The notes under the pieces: model-generated | Databases searched by the model: none | Seen by the model: the letters and a program-made list of their open reading frames with translations, nothing else | Told to the model about the DNA's origin: nothing | Part shown: positions 54,579 to 63,652 of the stretch, piece by piece | How the letters are laid out: every line of letters starts with the position of its first letter | How positions within the stretch are numbered: the stretch's first letter is position 1 | Made by a program: the position numbers and the translations under genes | Origin: Alistipes sp. | GTDB taxonomy: Bacteria; Bacteroidota; Bacteroidia; Bacteroidales; Rikenellaceae | NCBI GenBank assembly: GCA_017559615.1 | Contig: JAFYRB010000065.1 | Span: 1-64,000 of the forward strand | Direction: 5' to 3' | DNA length: 64,000 nt

Positions 54579-56708
54579 ATGAAAAAACTACTATGTACTT
54601 TGGCACTGATGGCCGTAGCCTTTGGTGTATCGGCACAGGTTAGCTATCTTGAGATGCTTGCGGCGCGTGATGCTGCGGCACCAGATTATATCTCTCCAGC
54701 GTCGCTAACCCCTGCGGCAGGAACAGATCAGTATATGGAGCTTGATGGTCGCCAGGTGAAACTTTATGACTATAAGAAGGCTTCTGAGGGTAAGGTTGTG
54801 TTCACTGCCGACCACCTCATTATGTCTTACGTGAAGTCCCCAGATGGCACTATGGCATTGTATGAGCAGTATGATGGTGTGTCGCCACGTCAGGAGATTT
54901 ATCGCCACTCGTACATTTCGGATTACTTTATTGCTTGCCCTGATGGCTCGATAATCCGTATCGACGATGTGCGTGATATCTCATTCTCGCCAGACTCACG
55001 CTTCCTCGCGATGTCGTACAACAACGATATTTTCCTATACAACATCGCTACAAACGATATCTACAACATCACCGACGATGGTAAGTGGAATCACATTATC
55101 AACGGTACTACCGATTGGGTATATGAGGAGGAGTATGGCTTTACAAAGGCCTATGCCTTTGCTCCCGATGCTTCGGAGATTGCATATCTTAAGTTCGATG
55201 AGAGCCGCGTGAAGGAGTTTGAGATGATGCGCTACGATGCAAATCTTTATAACACTGCTTACCGCTTCAAGTATCCAAAGGCTGGTGAGGAGAACTCTAT
55301 CGTTACGCTCCACGTCTACAACATCGCAACACGCCAGACTCGTCAGATTGACACCGGCGCAGAGACCGACCAGTATATCCCACGTGTAGGCTATACACCT
55401 TCGGGTAAGCTCTTCTACTACCTCGTAAACCGCCTTCAGAACCACTTCCAGGTTATCCTTGTCGAGGATGATGGCACACAGCGTGTTATCTACGATGAGT
55501 CGGATGAGCGTTACGTAGAGCGTCCAAGTGCTGCGAATATCACCTTCATTGATGGCGAGCGTTTCATCGTGCGCGAGGAGACATCGACAGGTTGGTTCCA
55601 CCTCTATCTCCACTCTATAAACGAGGGACGACTAAATGCTATTACCGAGGGTGAGTGGGAGGTTACACAGCTCGTAGGTCTTTCGCCAAAGAAGGATGTT
55701 GTATATTATATGTCTACCGAGCAGTCGCCACTCGAGCGTCACCTCTACTCTGTAAACATCGATGGCTCGGATAAGAAGTGCTTGCTCTCGAAGCCTGGCT
55801 ACTGGCGTGTATATCCATCGGCAGATATGAAGTACTTTGCTGCGGAGCATTCGGCTACTGACTGCTTCCCAACAGCGGGTGTATATAATAATAAAGGTAA
55901 GCTCGTGCGCTCGTTGATGCTCGAGGAGCCAAAGAGTGAGGCTCCAAAGTTCCAGCGCCAGTATGCTACGTTTACAACCGAGCGTGGCGATGAGCTTCAG
56001 TACTACCTAATCTACCCAGAGCATTTCGACCCTGCAAAGCAGTACCCTGTGCTTATGACACAGTACTCTGGTCCAGGCTCACAGGAGATTGCTAACCGCT
56101 ACACAACAGATTGGGAGGAGACTTTGGCGCGTAACGGCTATATCATCGCGTGCTGCGACGCTCGTGGTACAGGCTACCGCGGTGAGGCGTATAAGAAGGT
56201 GACATACGCAAACCTCGGCCACTGTGAGGTGGAGGATCAGATATCTTTCGCACGCCACCTTGCTGCGCAGGAGTTCATCGACTCATCACGAATTGGTATC
56301 TATGGTTGGTCATACGGTGGCTTTATGGCCCTCGGTTGCGCACTCAAGGGTGATGGTCTCTTTAAGATGGCAATTGCCGTAGCTCCTGTAACCTCTTGGC
56401 GCTACTACGACTCTATCTACACCGAGATTTACAACGGTCTTCCACAGGATAACCCTGCGGGCTACGATGATAACTCGCCTATCAACTTTGCGGACCGCCT
56501 ATCGCTCAACACACGTCTTCTTATCATCCACGGTACGGCTGATGATAACGTACACTTCCAGAATGCTATGGAGATGTGTCGCGCCCTTAATCGTGCGGGT
56601 AAGCAGTATGATATGATGGTTTATCCAGACCAGAACCACTCTATGCGTCCTGATGATATGATTAACGTTCGTCAGAAGATGGTGGATTACACAATTGATA
56701 ACTTGTAA
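54579..56708 (+). CDS. Dipeptidyl peptidase IV (S9B family)
   Basis: 709-aa exported serine peptidase removing N-terminal X-Pro dipeptides. A signal peptide (about 1-19) is followed by a beta-propeller (about 60-440) with the DPP-IV double-Glu motif in YEEEYGF near 185-191, which anchors the substrate N-terminus. The alpha/beta-hydrolase end has GWSYGG with Ser578, HGTADDN with Asp655/656 and NHSM with His687. All catalytic elements are intact. It probably serves peptide scavenging in the gut. A strong terminator follows. Confidence 0.95.
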   Translation: MKKLLCTLALMAVAFGVSAQVSYLEMLAARDAAAPDYISPASLTPAAGTDQYMELDGRQVKLYDYKKASEGKVVFTADHLIMSYVKSPDGTMALYEQYDGVSPRQEIYRHSYISDYFIACPDGSIIRIDDVRDISFSPDSRFLAMSYNNDIFLYNIATNDIYNITDDGKWNHIINGTTDWVYEEEYGFTKAYAFAPDASEIAYLKFDESRVKEFEMMRYDANLYNTAYRFKYPKAGEENSIVTLHVYNIATRQTRQIDTGAETDQYIPRVGYTPSGKLFYYLVNRLQNHFQVILVEDDGTQRVIYDESDERYVERPSAANITFIDGERFIVREETSTGWFHLYLHSINEGRLNAITEGEWEVTQLVGLSPKKDVVYYMSTEQSPLERHLYSVNIDGSDKKCLLSKPGYWRVYPSADMKYFAAEHSATDCFPTAGVYNNKGKLVRSLMLEEPKSEAPKFQRQYATFTTERGDELQYYLIYPEHFDPAKQYPVLMTQYSGPGSQEIANRYTTDWEETLARNGYIIACCDARGTGYRGEAYKKVTYANLGHCEVEDQISFARHLAAQEFIDSSRIGIYGWSYGGFMALGCALKGDGLFKMAIAVAPVTSWRYYDSIYTEIYNGLPQDNPAGYDDNSPINFADRLSLNTRLLIIHGTADDNVHFQNAMEMCRALNRAGKQYDMMVYPDQNHSMRPDDMINVRQKMVDYTIDNL

Positions 56709-56712
56709 TGAT

Positions 56713-56753
56713 AAGTGGGTGTTCCGAATTCTGCGAACACCCACTTATTTTTT
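56713..56753 (+). terminator. Terminator of the DPP-IV gene
   Basis: A 12-bp stem AAGTGGGTGTTC (56713-56724) with GAACACCCACTT (56735-56746), then ATTTTTT. Confidence 0.9.
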
Positions 56754-56767
56754 ATTGCATACCGCAC

Positions 56768-56799
56768 AAAAAAAAGAGTCCGACGTATATCGGACTCTT
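56768..56799 (-). terminator. Terminator of efp
   Basis: A 10-bp stem of 56799-56790 with 56783-56774 on the minus strand, followed by a T run (poly-A at 56768-56775 on the plus strand). Confidence 0.85.
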
Positions 56800-56824
56800 C
56801 TTTTATCGCTCAACGAGTGATTGA

Positions 56825-57397
56825 TTACTTAATACGCTCGTAGTACTCACGAGTACGGGTGTCAACGCGGATGCGGTCACCAGTGTTGATGAACAAAGGC
56901 ACCTTAATTGTTGCACCTGTGTTTACAGTAGCTGCCTTGAGTGAGTTTGTAGAAGCGGTATCGCCACGTACACCTGGCTCAGTGTAAGTAACCTCCATAT
57001 CTACGATTGGAGGAAGCTCAGCTGAAAGTACAGTCTCCTTCTCGGTGTGGAACATAACCTCGACAATCTGACCGTCTGCCATAAGGTCAGCGTTGTTGAT
57101 AAGGCTCTTGTCGATGTTAATCTCCTCGAAAGTCTCAGTGTGCATAAAGTGTGCACCGAGGTCATCCTCGTAAGTGAACTGGTATGGACGACGCTCTACA
57201 CGTACCTGCTCAATCTTCTGTGATACTGAAGAGAAAGTCTTATCGAGAACGTTACCATTCTCGAGGTTCTTGAGCTTTGAGCGTACGAATGCAGGGCCCT
57301 TACCTGGCTTGCAGTGCTGGAAGTCAACAACGATGAAAGTCTTGCCATCCATCTCTACGCACATACCAATCTTAATGTCTGATGCTGTAATTGTCAT
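56825..57397 (-). CDS. efp: Elongation factor P
   Basis: 190-aa tRNA-shaped factor that rescues ribosomes stalled at polyproline. KPGKGPAFVR at 30-39 is the loop carrying the modifiable Lys33, and the C-terminal INTGDRIRVDTRTREYYER block is normal. No modification genes (epmA/epmB/earP) are nearby. It is monocistronic with a textbook promoter and terminator. Confidence 0.97.
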   Translation of the reverse strand: MTITASDIKIGMCVEMDGKTFIVVDFQHCKPGKGPAFVRSKLKNLENGNVLDKTFSSVSQKIEQVRVERRPYQFTYEDDLGAHFMHTETFEEINIDKSLINNADLMADGQIVEVMFHTEKETVLSAELPPIVDMEVTYTEPGVRGDTASTNSLKAATVNTGATIKVPLFINTGDRIRVDTRTREYYERIK

Positions 57398-57450
57398 ACG
57401 TAAATCGTTATTTAGTTATAATTATATTGTATCACGTTTGATTAACCCCA

Positions 57451-57480
57451 CAAAGATACGCATTTATTTCAAAACAACAA
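57451..57480 (-). promoter_or_regulatory. Promoter of efp
   Basis: TTG (57480-57478), 19 nt, TATCTTTG (57458-57451) on the minus strand. Confidence 0.8.
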
Positions 57481-57594
57481 AAAAATATCTTAATCACTAT
57501 GCTATAATAAGATAAAACTCACCCGAGGGAGGGTGAATTCTGCGGCGTGGTGATAATTATTGGGGAATAGGTGTATAACTTTAGTTTTTTTATA

Positions 57595-57602
57595 TATCTT
57601 TG
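57595..57602 (+). promoter_or_regulatory. Promoter -7 box of the AspT/YidE-type transporter gene
   Basis: TATCTTTG, 76 nt before the chosen ATG. It overlaps the TTG at 57600 that would otherwise extend the frame, which rules that start out. Confidence 0.6.
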
Positions 57603-57613
57603 CACCGACTATT

Positions 57614-57642
57614 GGCATATCTCAAGCTATGCCATATGGCAT
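57614..57642 (+). promoter_or_regulatory. Competing inverted repeats in the transporter leader
   Basis: GGCATA (57614-57619) pairs with TATGCC (57628-57633). The same TATGCC is also part of a perfect 14-nt palindrome, ATGCCATATGGCAT (57629-57642). It lies in the expected untranslated leader and could be an operator or an RNA switch. Confidence 0.45.
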
Positions 57643-57677
57643 TTATTAGCACTAATAACCCAAAAACAATACAAACA

Positions 57678-59384
57678 ATGGATTTCAACTGGTTGAAAAC
57701 TGTGATTATGGGTAGTGGTGATCCTATGCACCCATCCATTGCTCACACCGTATTTGTGTTGGCGGCGGTGATTGCCTCGGGTATCGCTCTTAGTCGTATT
57801 AAGATTAAGGGTATCTCACTCGGTATGACCTGGATTCTCTTTACGGGTATCGCCTTTGGTCATTTCCTCGACTCGGGTACTATCCACCACGACACTTTGC
57901 ACTTTATCAAGGAGTTCGGTTTGATACTCTTTGTCTTCTTCATCGGTTTGCAGGTAGGTCCAGGTTTCTTCTCATCACTTAAGAGTGGTGGTTTGAAGCT
58001 TATCGGTCTTGCGGCATTGGTGATTTTCCTTGGCGTAGGTACTGCCTATGCTATCCACCTCATCACAGGTGAGCCTCTCCCAACAATGGTCGGCGTACTC
58101 TCGGGTGCGGTGACTAACACTCCAGGTCTTGGTGCTGCACAGCAGGCTTATGCCGACTCTGGTATGGCAGACCCAACAATCGCAAACTCTATCTCGCTCG
58201 GTTATGCGGTAGCATATCCTTTGGGCGTTGTGGGTATCATCACAACGATGATTATTATGCGATATGTTCTTCGCGTAGACTTCAAGAAGGAGGACGAGGG
58301 TTTGGCAGCTATGAGCAACGAGACAAACCTCCCACACCGCTACTCTGTGGAGTTTACAAACGAGATGCTTGCTGGTAAGACTATCGCTATTGCGCATATG
58401 CTTATCAACCGTCAGTTTGTTGTGTCGCGTATTATGCACAAGTCTGGCGAGATTGTTATGGCCGACGGTAACTCGGTGCTTAACATCGGTGACCGCTTGC
58501 GTATCATCTGTACAGAGGAGGATCGTGATGCTATCCTTGCATTCTTCGGTAAGCCTATCGAGATGTCGCTCGAGGAGTGGGGTGCTGCGGCTATGCAGTC
58601 TACACCTCTTGTGTCACGCCGTATCCTTATCACACGCGAGGATGTTAACGGTAAGACCTTCGCAGATTTGCGCCTCCGTACTCGCTACGGTATCAACATC
58701 ACACGTGTTCACCGTTCTGGTGTAGACCTTATCCCATATCAGGGTATGGAGCTTCAGGTGGGTGATAAGGTGATGGTCGTAGGTCCTGAGGCTGCTGTGG
58801 CACAGGCAGAGAAGGCTCTTGGTAACTCACTCAAGAAGCTCGATCACCCTAACTTGTTGCCTGTATTTATCGGTATCGCTCTCGGTGTATTGCTCGGCTC
58901 TGTGCCTTTGATGAACATCCCACAGCCTGTGAAGCTCGGTTTGGCAGGTGGTCCACTTATCATTGCAATTTTGCTTGGTCGCTTTGGTCCACACTTCCAC
59001 CTTGTGACATATACCACAATGAGTGCTAACCTTATGATGCGTGAGATTGGTCTTGCAATGTTCCTCGCAGCGGTAGGTATTGGCGCGGGCGATGGCTTCG
59101 TAGATGCTGTTGTTGGTGGCGGTTATAAGTGGGTAGGTTATGGTGTTATCATTACTGTATTGCCTCTTGTTCTTGTGGCGTTGCTTGCTCGCCTTAAGTT
59201 CAAGCTCAACTACTACACTATGATGGGCCTTATGGCAGGTTCTATGACTGATCCTCCAGCACTTGGCTTTGCGAGCGTATCATCAGGTAACGATATGCCT
59301 GCGGTAAGTTATGCTACGGTTTATCCAGTAGTTATGTTCTTACGAGTCTTGACAGCGCAGTTATTGATGCTTGTGGCACTATAA
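57678..59384 (+). CDS. AspT/YidE-type transporter with two RCK_C domains
   Basis: 568-aa inner-membrane carrier of the AAEX (aspartate:alanine exchanger) family, with two membrane halves (about 15-205 and 390-568). Between them lie two TrkA-C/RCK_C regulatory domains (about 228-300 and 315-390). The halves each carry a family block: GVLSGAVTNTPGLGAAQQA near 138-156 and MMGLMAGSMTDPPALGFA near 518-535. Substrate is unknown; relatives exchange amino or dicarboxylic acids. ATG 57678 is preferred over an upstream TTG in the promoter. Confidence 0.92.
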   Translation: MDFNWLKTVIMGSGDPMHPSIAHTVFVLAAVIASGIALSRIKIKGISLGMTWILFTGIAFGHFLDSGTIHHDTLHFIKEFGLILFVFFIGLQVGPGFFSSLKSGGLKLIGLAALVIFLGVGTAYAIHLITGEPLPTMVGVLSGAVTNTPGLGAAQQAYADSGMADPTIANSISLGYAVAYPLGVVGIITTMIIMRYVLRVDFKKEDEGLAAMSNETNLPHRYSVEFTNEMLAGKTIAIAHMLINRQFVVSRIMHKSGEIVMADGNSVLNIGDRLRIICTEEDRDAILAFFGKPIEMSLEEWGAAAMQSTPLVSRRILITREDVNGKTFADLRLRTRYGINITRVHRSGVDLIPYQGMELQVGDKVMVVGPEAAVAQAEKALGNSLKKLDHPNLLPVFIGIALGVLLGSVPLMNIPQPVKLGLAGGPLIIAILLGRFGPHFHLVTYTTMSANLMMREIGLAMFLAAVGIGAGDGFVDAVVGGGYKWVGYGVIITVLPLVLVALLARLKFKLNYYTMMGLMAGSMTDPPALGFASVSSGNDMPAVSYATVYPVVMFLRVLTAQLLMLVAL

Positions 59385-59402
59385 CGTGTTTCAATATACA
59401 AA

Positions 59403-59443
59403 ATATAGCTCCTCTTCCGAACGAAGAGGAGCTATATTTTTTG
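59403..59443. terminator. Bidirectional terminator between the transporter and htpG
   Basis: A 15-bp perfect stem ATATAGCTCCTCTTC (59403-59417) with GAAGAGGAGCTATAT (59423-59437), flanked by A and T runs, serving both convergent genes. Confidence 0.92.
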
Positions 59444-59460
59444 TAGGTATGTTACTCGGT

Positions 59461-61518
59461 TTACTCGATAAGCGAGATGCTTCGCTGGATGAACTCCGTA
59501 AGGTTCTTGCCCTTAAGCATACCGTTTGAGAGCAGTGCAAGGTCAATAATCTGACGTACCTTCTTATTCTGCTTACCAATCTCCTCAAGACGTGCGTCAC
59601 GCTCCTGGCGAAGCTCCACGATATGCTTCGACAACGACTCGCGCATCTCCTTCTCCTCTGCTGTAAGCTCCTCGTCGCGCTTACCCTTTACGGTCTCCTC
59701 GAAGCGGCTCTCCTCCTGCTCGGCAGCCGTAATCTTCTTGCCGATAGTGCGGAGCTTATCGCCATAGGCACTCTCCACCTCGCCAAGAATATCCAATACG
59801 ATAGGGTGGTTGCCGTTTACGGTGATTGTGAAGTTGTCAGGCATCTGACCATAGAAACGGCTCATATCGCCACCCGACGTTGCTGCCATCTCCTTCATAC
59901 GACGCATAAACTCATTCTGTGTGATAACCACAGGCTGTGCATCTGCGGCCATAGCCTCGAACGAGATGTGGTAGTGAATCTTCTCGTCGGTAGGCATCTG
60001 GCTCTCGAATACTGGGCGCATAATATCCTGCTGCTCCGAGGTAAGTGACATCGTAGCACGCTCCTCCTTGCGGATGAGGTTCTCCACAACGTCGCTATCT
60101 ACACGCACGAAGCGCACCTTCTCGTTCTTCGACTCGTAGTACTGAACATAGTGGTTGTCGAGCTGGCCGTTCATCTCCAAAATGTCGTAGCCCTTGGCCT
60201 TTGCAGCCTCGACAAAGGCATTCTTACCCACAACGTCATCTACATATAATACAATGGTGAAGCCATCCTTATCGGTCTGTGCATCTTGTATTTTTGAGAT
60301 ATACTCCTCTGGGGTGTAGTACTTATTCTCGATGCTCTTCCAAAGCATAAACGATGCAGCCTTCTCGGCGAACTTCTCGTCGGTAAGGATGCCATACTGA
60401 ATGAAGATTTTGAGGTCATCCCACTTCGCCTCGTAGTCGGGACGCATAGTGTTGAACAACTCCTGAAGGCGGTCGGCAACCTTACGTGTGATGTAGCTCG
60501 AAATCTTCTTGACGTTCGAGTCGCTCTGGAGGTAGCTTCGCGATACGTTAAGAGGAATATCTGGTGAGTCGATAACGCCGTGGAGAAGTGTCAAGTACTC
60601 TGGTACGATGCCATTCACCTCGTCGGTAACGAATACCTGATTCGAGTATAGCTGGATGCGGTTACGCTGAATATCGAAGTTGTTGTGAATCTTTGGGAAG
60701 TAGAGGATTCCCGTAAGGTTGAACGGATAGTCGATATTTAGGTGGATGTAGAATAGTGGCTCGTCGGCCGTAGGATATAGGTCGGCGTAGAAGGCTTTGT
60801 ACTCCTGCTCGGTAATCTCCGAAGGCTTACGAGTCCATAGCGGTGTGGTTACGTTGATGATGTTATCCTCCTCGGTGTCAACGTACTTGCCATCCTTCCA
60901 CTCGGTGCGCTTGCCAAAGGCAATAGGAATAGGCAAGAAGTGGCAATACTTGCGAAGGAGCTTCTGTATCTCGCTCTTCTGGGCATACTCCGCGCACTCC
61001 TCCGAGAGGTGAAGTACGATGCGTGTTCCGCGCTCGAGTTTCTCGGCCATCTCCTCCATCTCGAACTCTGGCGAGCCGTTGCAACTCCAGTGTACGCTCT
61101 TCTCCTCCGCACGATACGACTGCGAGAATATCTCTACCTTATCTGCCACCATAAACGATGAGTAGAAGCCAAGACCGAAGTGTCCGATGATAGCCTGATC
61201 CTTATACTTTGCCATAAACTCCTCGGCACCCGAGAAGGCAATCTGGTTGATATACTTATCCACCTCGTCGATAGACATACCGATACCGCGGTCAACGATT
61301 GTGAGGGTTTTAGCCTCCTCGTTCACCTCGACGTGTATCGTAAGGTCGCCAAGCTCGCCCTCGGCCTCACCCTTTGCCGAAAGAGTCTTCAGCTTCTGCG
61401 TAGCATCCACGGCGTTTGACACCAACTCACGAAGGAAAATCTCGTGGTCGGAGTATAGGAACTTCTTAATCACGGGGAAGATATTCTCTGTCGTTACCCC
61501 AATCTTTCCATTTCTCAT
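59461..61518 (-). CDS. htpG: Molecular chaperone HtpG (Hsp90)
   Basis: 685-aa cytosolic Hsp90 homologue. The N-terminal ATPase (GHKL fold) has FLRELVSNAVDA near 28-39, DRGIGMS near 76-82 and GHFGLGFYSSFMVA near 112-125. The middle domain has the DIPLNVSRSYLQ loop, and the C-terminal dimerisation part is present. An inverted repeat (61602-61616) and a TAAATTTG box (61633-61626) lie upstream. Full length for a Bacteroidota HtpG. Confidence 0.96.
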   Translation of the reverse strand: MRNGKIGVTTENIFPVIKKFLYSDHEIFLRELVSNAVDATQKLKTLSAKGEAEGELGDLTIHVEVNEEAKTLTIVDRGIGMSIDEVDKYINQIAFSGAEEFMAKYKDQAIIGHFGLGFYSSFMVADKVEIFSQSYRAEEKSVHWSCNGSPEFEMEEMAEKLERGTRIVLHLSEECAEYAQKSEIQKLLRKYCHFLPIPIAFGKRTEWKDGKYVDTEEDNIINVTTPLWTRKPSEITEQEYKAFYADLYPTADEPLFYIHLNIDYPFNLTGILYFPKIHNNFDIQRNRIQLYSNQVFVTDEVNGIVPEYLTLLHGVIDSPDIPLNVSRSYLQSDSNVKKISSYITRKVADRLQELFNTMRPDYEAKWDDLKIFIQYGILTDEKFAEKAASFMLWKSIENKYYTPEEYISKIQDAQTDKDGFTIVLYVDDVVGKNAFVEAAKAKGYDILEMNGQLDNHYVQYYESKNEKVRFVRVDSDVVENLIRKEERATMSLTSEQQDIMRPVFESQMPTDEKIHYHISFEAMAADAQPVVITQNEFMRRMKEMAATSGGDMSRFYGQMPDNFTITVNGNHPIVLDILGEVESAYGDKLRTIGKKITAAEQEESRFEETVKGKRDEELTAEEKEMRESLSKHIVELRQERDARLEEIGKQNKKVRQIIDLALLSNGMLKGKNLTEFIQRSISLIE

Positions 61519-61601
61519 AGTTCTATATTGTTATTAGTTATTGTTGTCACTTTGGTTGACTCTCTACGAAGTTCAACAAACCACGTGCCACGTCCCGAGA
61601 T

Positions 61602-61633
61602 GTGACATTTTGTCACTCTGTAAGACAAATTTA
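61602..61633 (-). promoter_or_regulatory. Promoter box and inverted repeat upstream of htpG
   Basis: TAAATTTG (61633-61626, minus strand) is a possible -7 box. Just downstream, GTGACA (61602-61607) and TGTCAC (61611-61616) form a perfect 6-bp inverted repeat with a 3-nt centre, a good candidate operator for a stress regulator. Confidence 0.45.
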
Positions 61634-61755
61634 CAAAATTCCTACGAAAAATCATACTCCTCGGAGATAGATTATGTGCGATAAAACACTCAATAGAAGT
61701 GCAGAGAGTTTCAATTGAAGAAAAATTGTTGTAAGCCGTTTAAAATTTTGATGTT

Positions 61756-63546
61756 ATGAGAAGAGTGCTAAGAGTTGGACAACTTATTGATAAATACCGC
61801 ATTAAGGAGTTTGTGAAGAGCTATGGCGGTGGAGAGGTGGAGTGTTACTACGTTACTGCGCCCTCGGAGCGACCTATGCTACTTAAACTCTTCAAGGGCG
61901 CGGCTGTGGCACGTGGTGCAGAGTATGGTGCAAGTCGCGGTCTGTTTAACGATGTAGATAGCAACTTTGCGCGTACGGTAGCGGCTGGCGTATGGCAGCA
62001 TAATGGCGAGAGTTACCAATATCTGGTGCGAGAGCTTCTCGACGGAGAGCCTCTTTCGGCTGCGCTGGAGGGTGGTAAAATCTTCGAGTGGGCAGAGGTA
62101 AAAGGTATTGGATATCAGATACTTAAAGGCTTGCATAAGATACATAATCAGCAGCGTCCGCTTTTGCACAACAACCTCACCACGCGACATATTATGCTAT
62201 GTAATAATGCAGGCTTCCGCAATGTCTCGATATTGGGTATGAGCCATCTGTCGGGCGAGGTTAAGCGAGGCGAGGAGGCACCATTCTCGACCATCGATTT
62301 GAACCCGCTATACCTTGCTCCCGAGGCGCTGGATGGCGTGTTTAGTGTGCAGAGCGACATCTTCTCGGTGGGTGTGATAATGTATAGAATGTTGATGGGT
62401 GGCGAGCCGTGGCGCTTTCCTAATAAGAAGATGGTAACGGCAAGGGTGCGTATGGCACGTAGAAACTTCGGCGATGCTGTCTTTATGACGATGGACGAGG
62501 AGCCTCGCAAGTTCCTAAAGCGTATGCTTGCCTTCGATACACGTCAGCGCTTTGGTACTGTGGATGAGGCTATTGCCGCACTTATCAATGATGATTATCC
62601 TTTCTTTATAGAGGAGGATGTTCCAGAGCAGACTCCAACACCTGCGCCAAAGCGTAAGAGCTCGGCAAAGAGGAGCGCAAAGAGGAATAATAAGGAGGGT
62701 GCTTCATTGGACCGCGTGGCGGGATTGGAGGATGTGAAGAGCGTGCTTCGTAGAAATGTGATGTTCGTACTTCAGAACAAGGAGAAGGCCGAGCGCTATG
62801 GACTTAAAGCCCCTAACGGCATCCTTCTTTATGGCCCTCCAGGGTGTGGTAAGAGCTTCGTGGCAGAGATGTTTGCCAAGGAGTCGGGCTTAAACTTCGT
62901 AATGGTTAAGGCTTCCGACCTCGGAAGTATCTACATCCACGGCACGCAGGGTAAGATTGCGGAGTTGTTTCAGGATGCCGAGACAAAAGCGCCGACGCTT
63001 ATCTGTCTTGATGAGTTGGATGGTATGATGCCCAACCGCTCGATAATTATGAATGAGTCTGCGGCGGGTGAGGTTAATGAGTTCCTATCGCAGCTTAACA
63101 ACTGCGCCGAGCGAGGCATTATCGTCATCGGTACCACCAACCGCCCAGAGAGGATTGATCCCGCGATATTGCGTACGGGACGTATGGATAAGATTCTCTA
63201 TGTTGATATGCCAAATGCGGAGGTTCGAGAGTCGCTTTTTAAGATGAATCTCGAGCGCCGTTATGCCGATAATTCGATTGATTATAAGGCTCTTGCGGAG
63301 ATTACAGAGGGGTACGTCGCAAGCGACATTGCCTACATCATAAACGAGGCTTCTCTCACGGCTGCGATTGCCGATGAGCCTATCTCGGAGCGTCTGTTAC
63401 GTGAGCAGATTGCCATAACGCGAAGTTCTATCTCAAAGGCCGAGATTGCCGAATATGAGCAGATGCGTAGGCGCTACGATAGCCACAATGGTAGGGCTGC
63501 CCTGCAACGAAGAATAGGCTATGCAGTGAGTGCCGATGCGGTTTAG
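61756..63546 (+). CDS. Pseudokinase-AAA+ ATPase fusion protein
   Basis: 596 aa. Residues about 10-282 have a protein-kinase outline. Lys44 (LLKLF) sits at the ATP-lysine position, APE is intact at 188-190, and Asp201 in SDIFSVGVIMY matches the helix-F aspartate. The catalytic HRD loop reads HNN at 138-140 and the DFG triad reads LGM near 160-162, so catalysis looks lost. A Pro/Lys-rich linker (290-315) leads to an AAA+ domain related to FtsH/Cdc48: Walker A GPPGCGKS at 360-367, Walker B with Asp419/Glu420, TNRPERIDPAILRTGR at 461-476 with the Arg finger, and a C-terminal lid. Likely a remodelling ATPase controlled by the kinase fold. It is monocistronic, between htpG and lepA. Confidence 0.9.
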   Translation: MRRVLRVGQLIDKYRIKEFVKSYGGGEVECYYVTAPSERPMLLKLFKGAAVARGAEYGASRGLFNDVDSNFARTVAAGVWQHNGESYQYLVRELLDGEPLSAALEGGKIFEWAEVKGIGYQILKGLHKIHNQQRPLLHNNLTTRHIMLCNNAGFRNVSILGMSHLSGEVKRGEEAPFSTIDLNPLYLAPEALDGVFSVQSDIFSVGVIMYRMLMGGEPWRFPNKKMVTARVRMARRNFGDAVFMTMDEEPRKFLKRMLAFDTRQRFGTVDEAIAALINDDYPFFIEEDVPEQTPTPAPKRKSSAKRSAKRNNKEGASLDRVAGLEDVKSVLRRNVMFVLQNKEKAERYGLKAPNGILLYGPPGCGKSFVAEMFAKESGLNFVMVKASDLGSIYIHGTQGKIAELFQDAETKAPTLICLDELDGMMPNRSIIMNESAAGEVNEFLSQLNNCAERGIIVIGTTNRPERIDPAILRTGRMDKILYVDMPNAEVRESLFKMNLERRYADNSIDYKALAEITEGYVASDIAYIINEASLTAAIADEPISERLLREQIAITRSSISKAEIAEYEQMRRRYDSHNGRAALQRRIGYAVSADAV

Positions 63547-63591
63547 CGCAGCCAGAGATAACGAAAACTATGTGAGTTGAGGATAAAAGTG

Positions 63592-63621
63592 TTGAAATTC
63601 CCAAAATTTTTCGTATCTTTG
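63592..63621 (+). promoter_or_regulatory. Promoter of lepA
   Basis: TTG (63592-63594), 19 nt, TATCTTTG (63614-63621). Confidence 0.75.
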
Positions 63622-63652
63622 CGTGCTAATAATGATTAATAAACATCACACG

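Noticed and set aside
57600..57677. TTG-initiated extension of the transporter
   Set aside because: The TTG lies inside the -7 promoter box, so it would not be transcribed.
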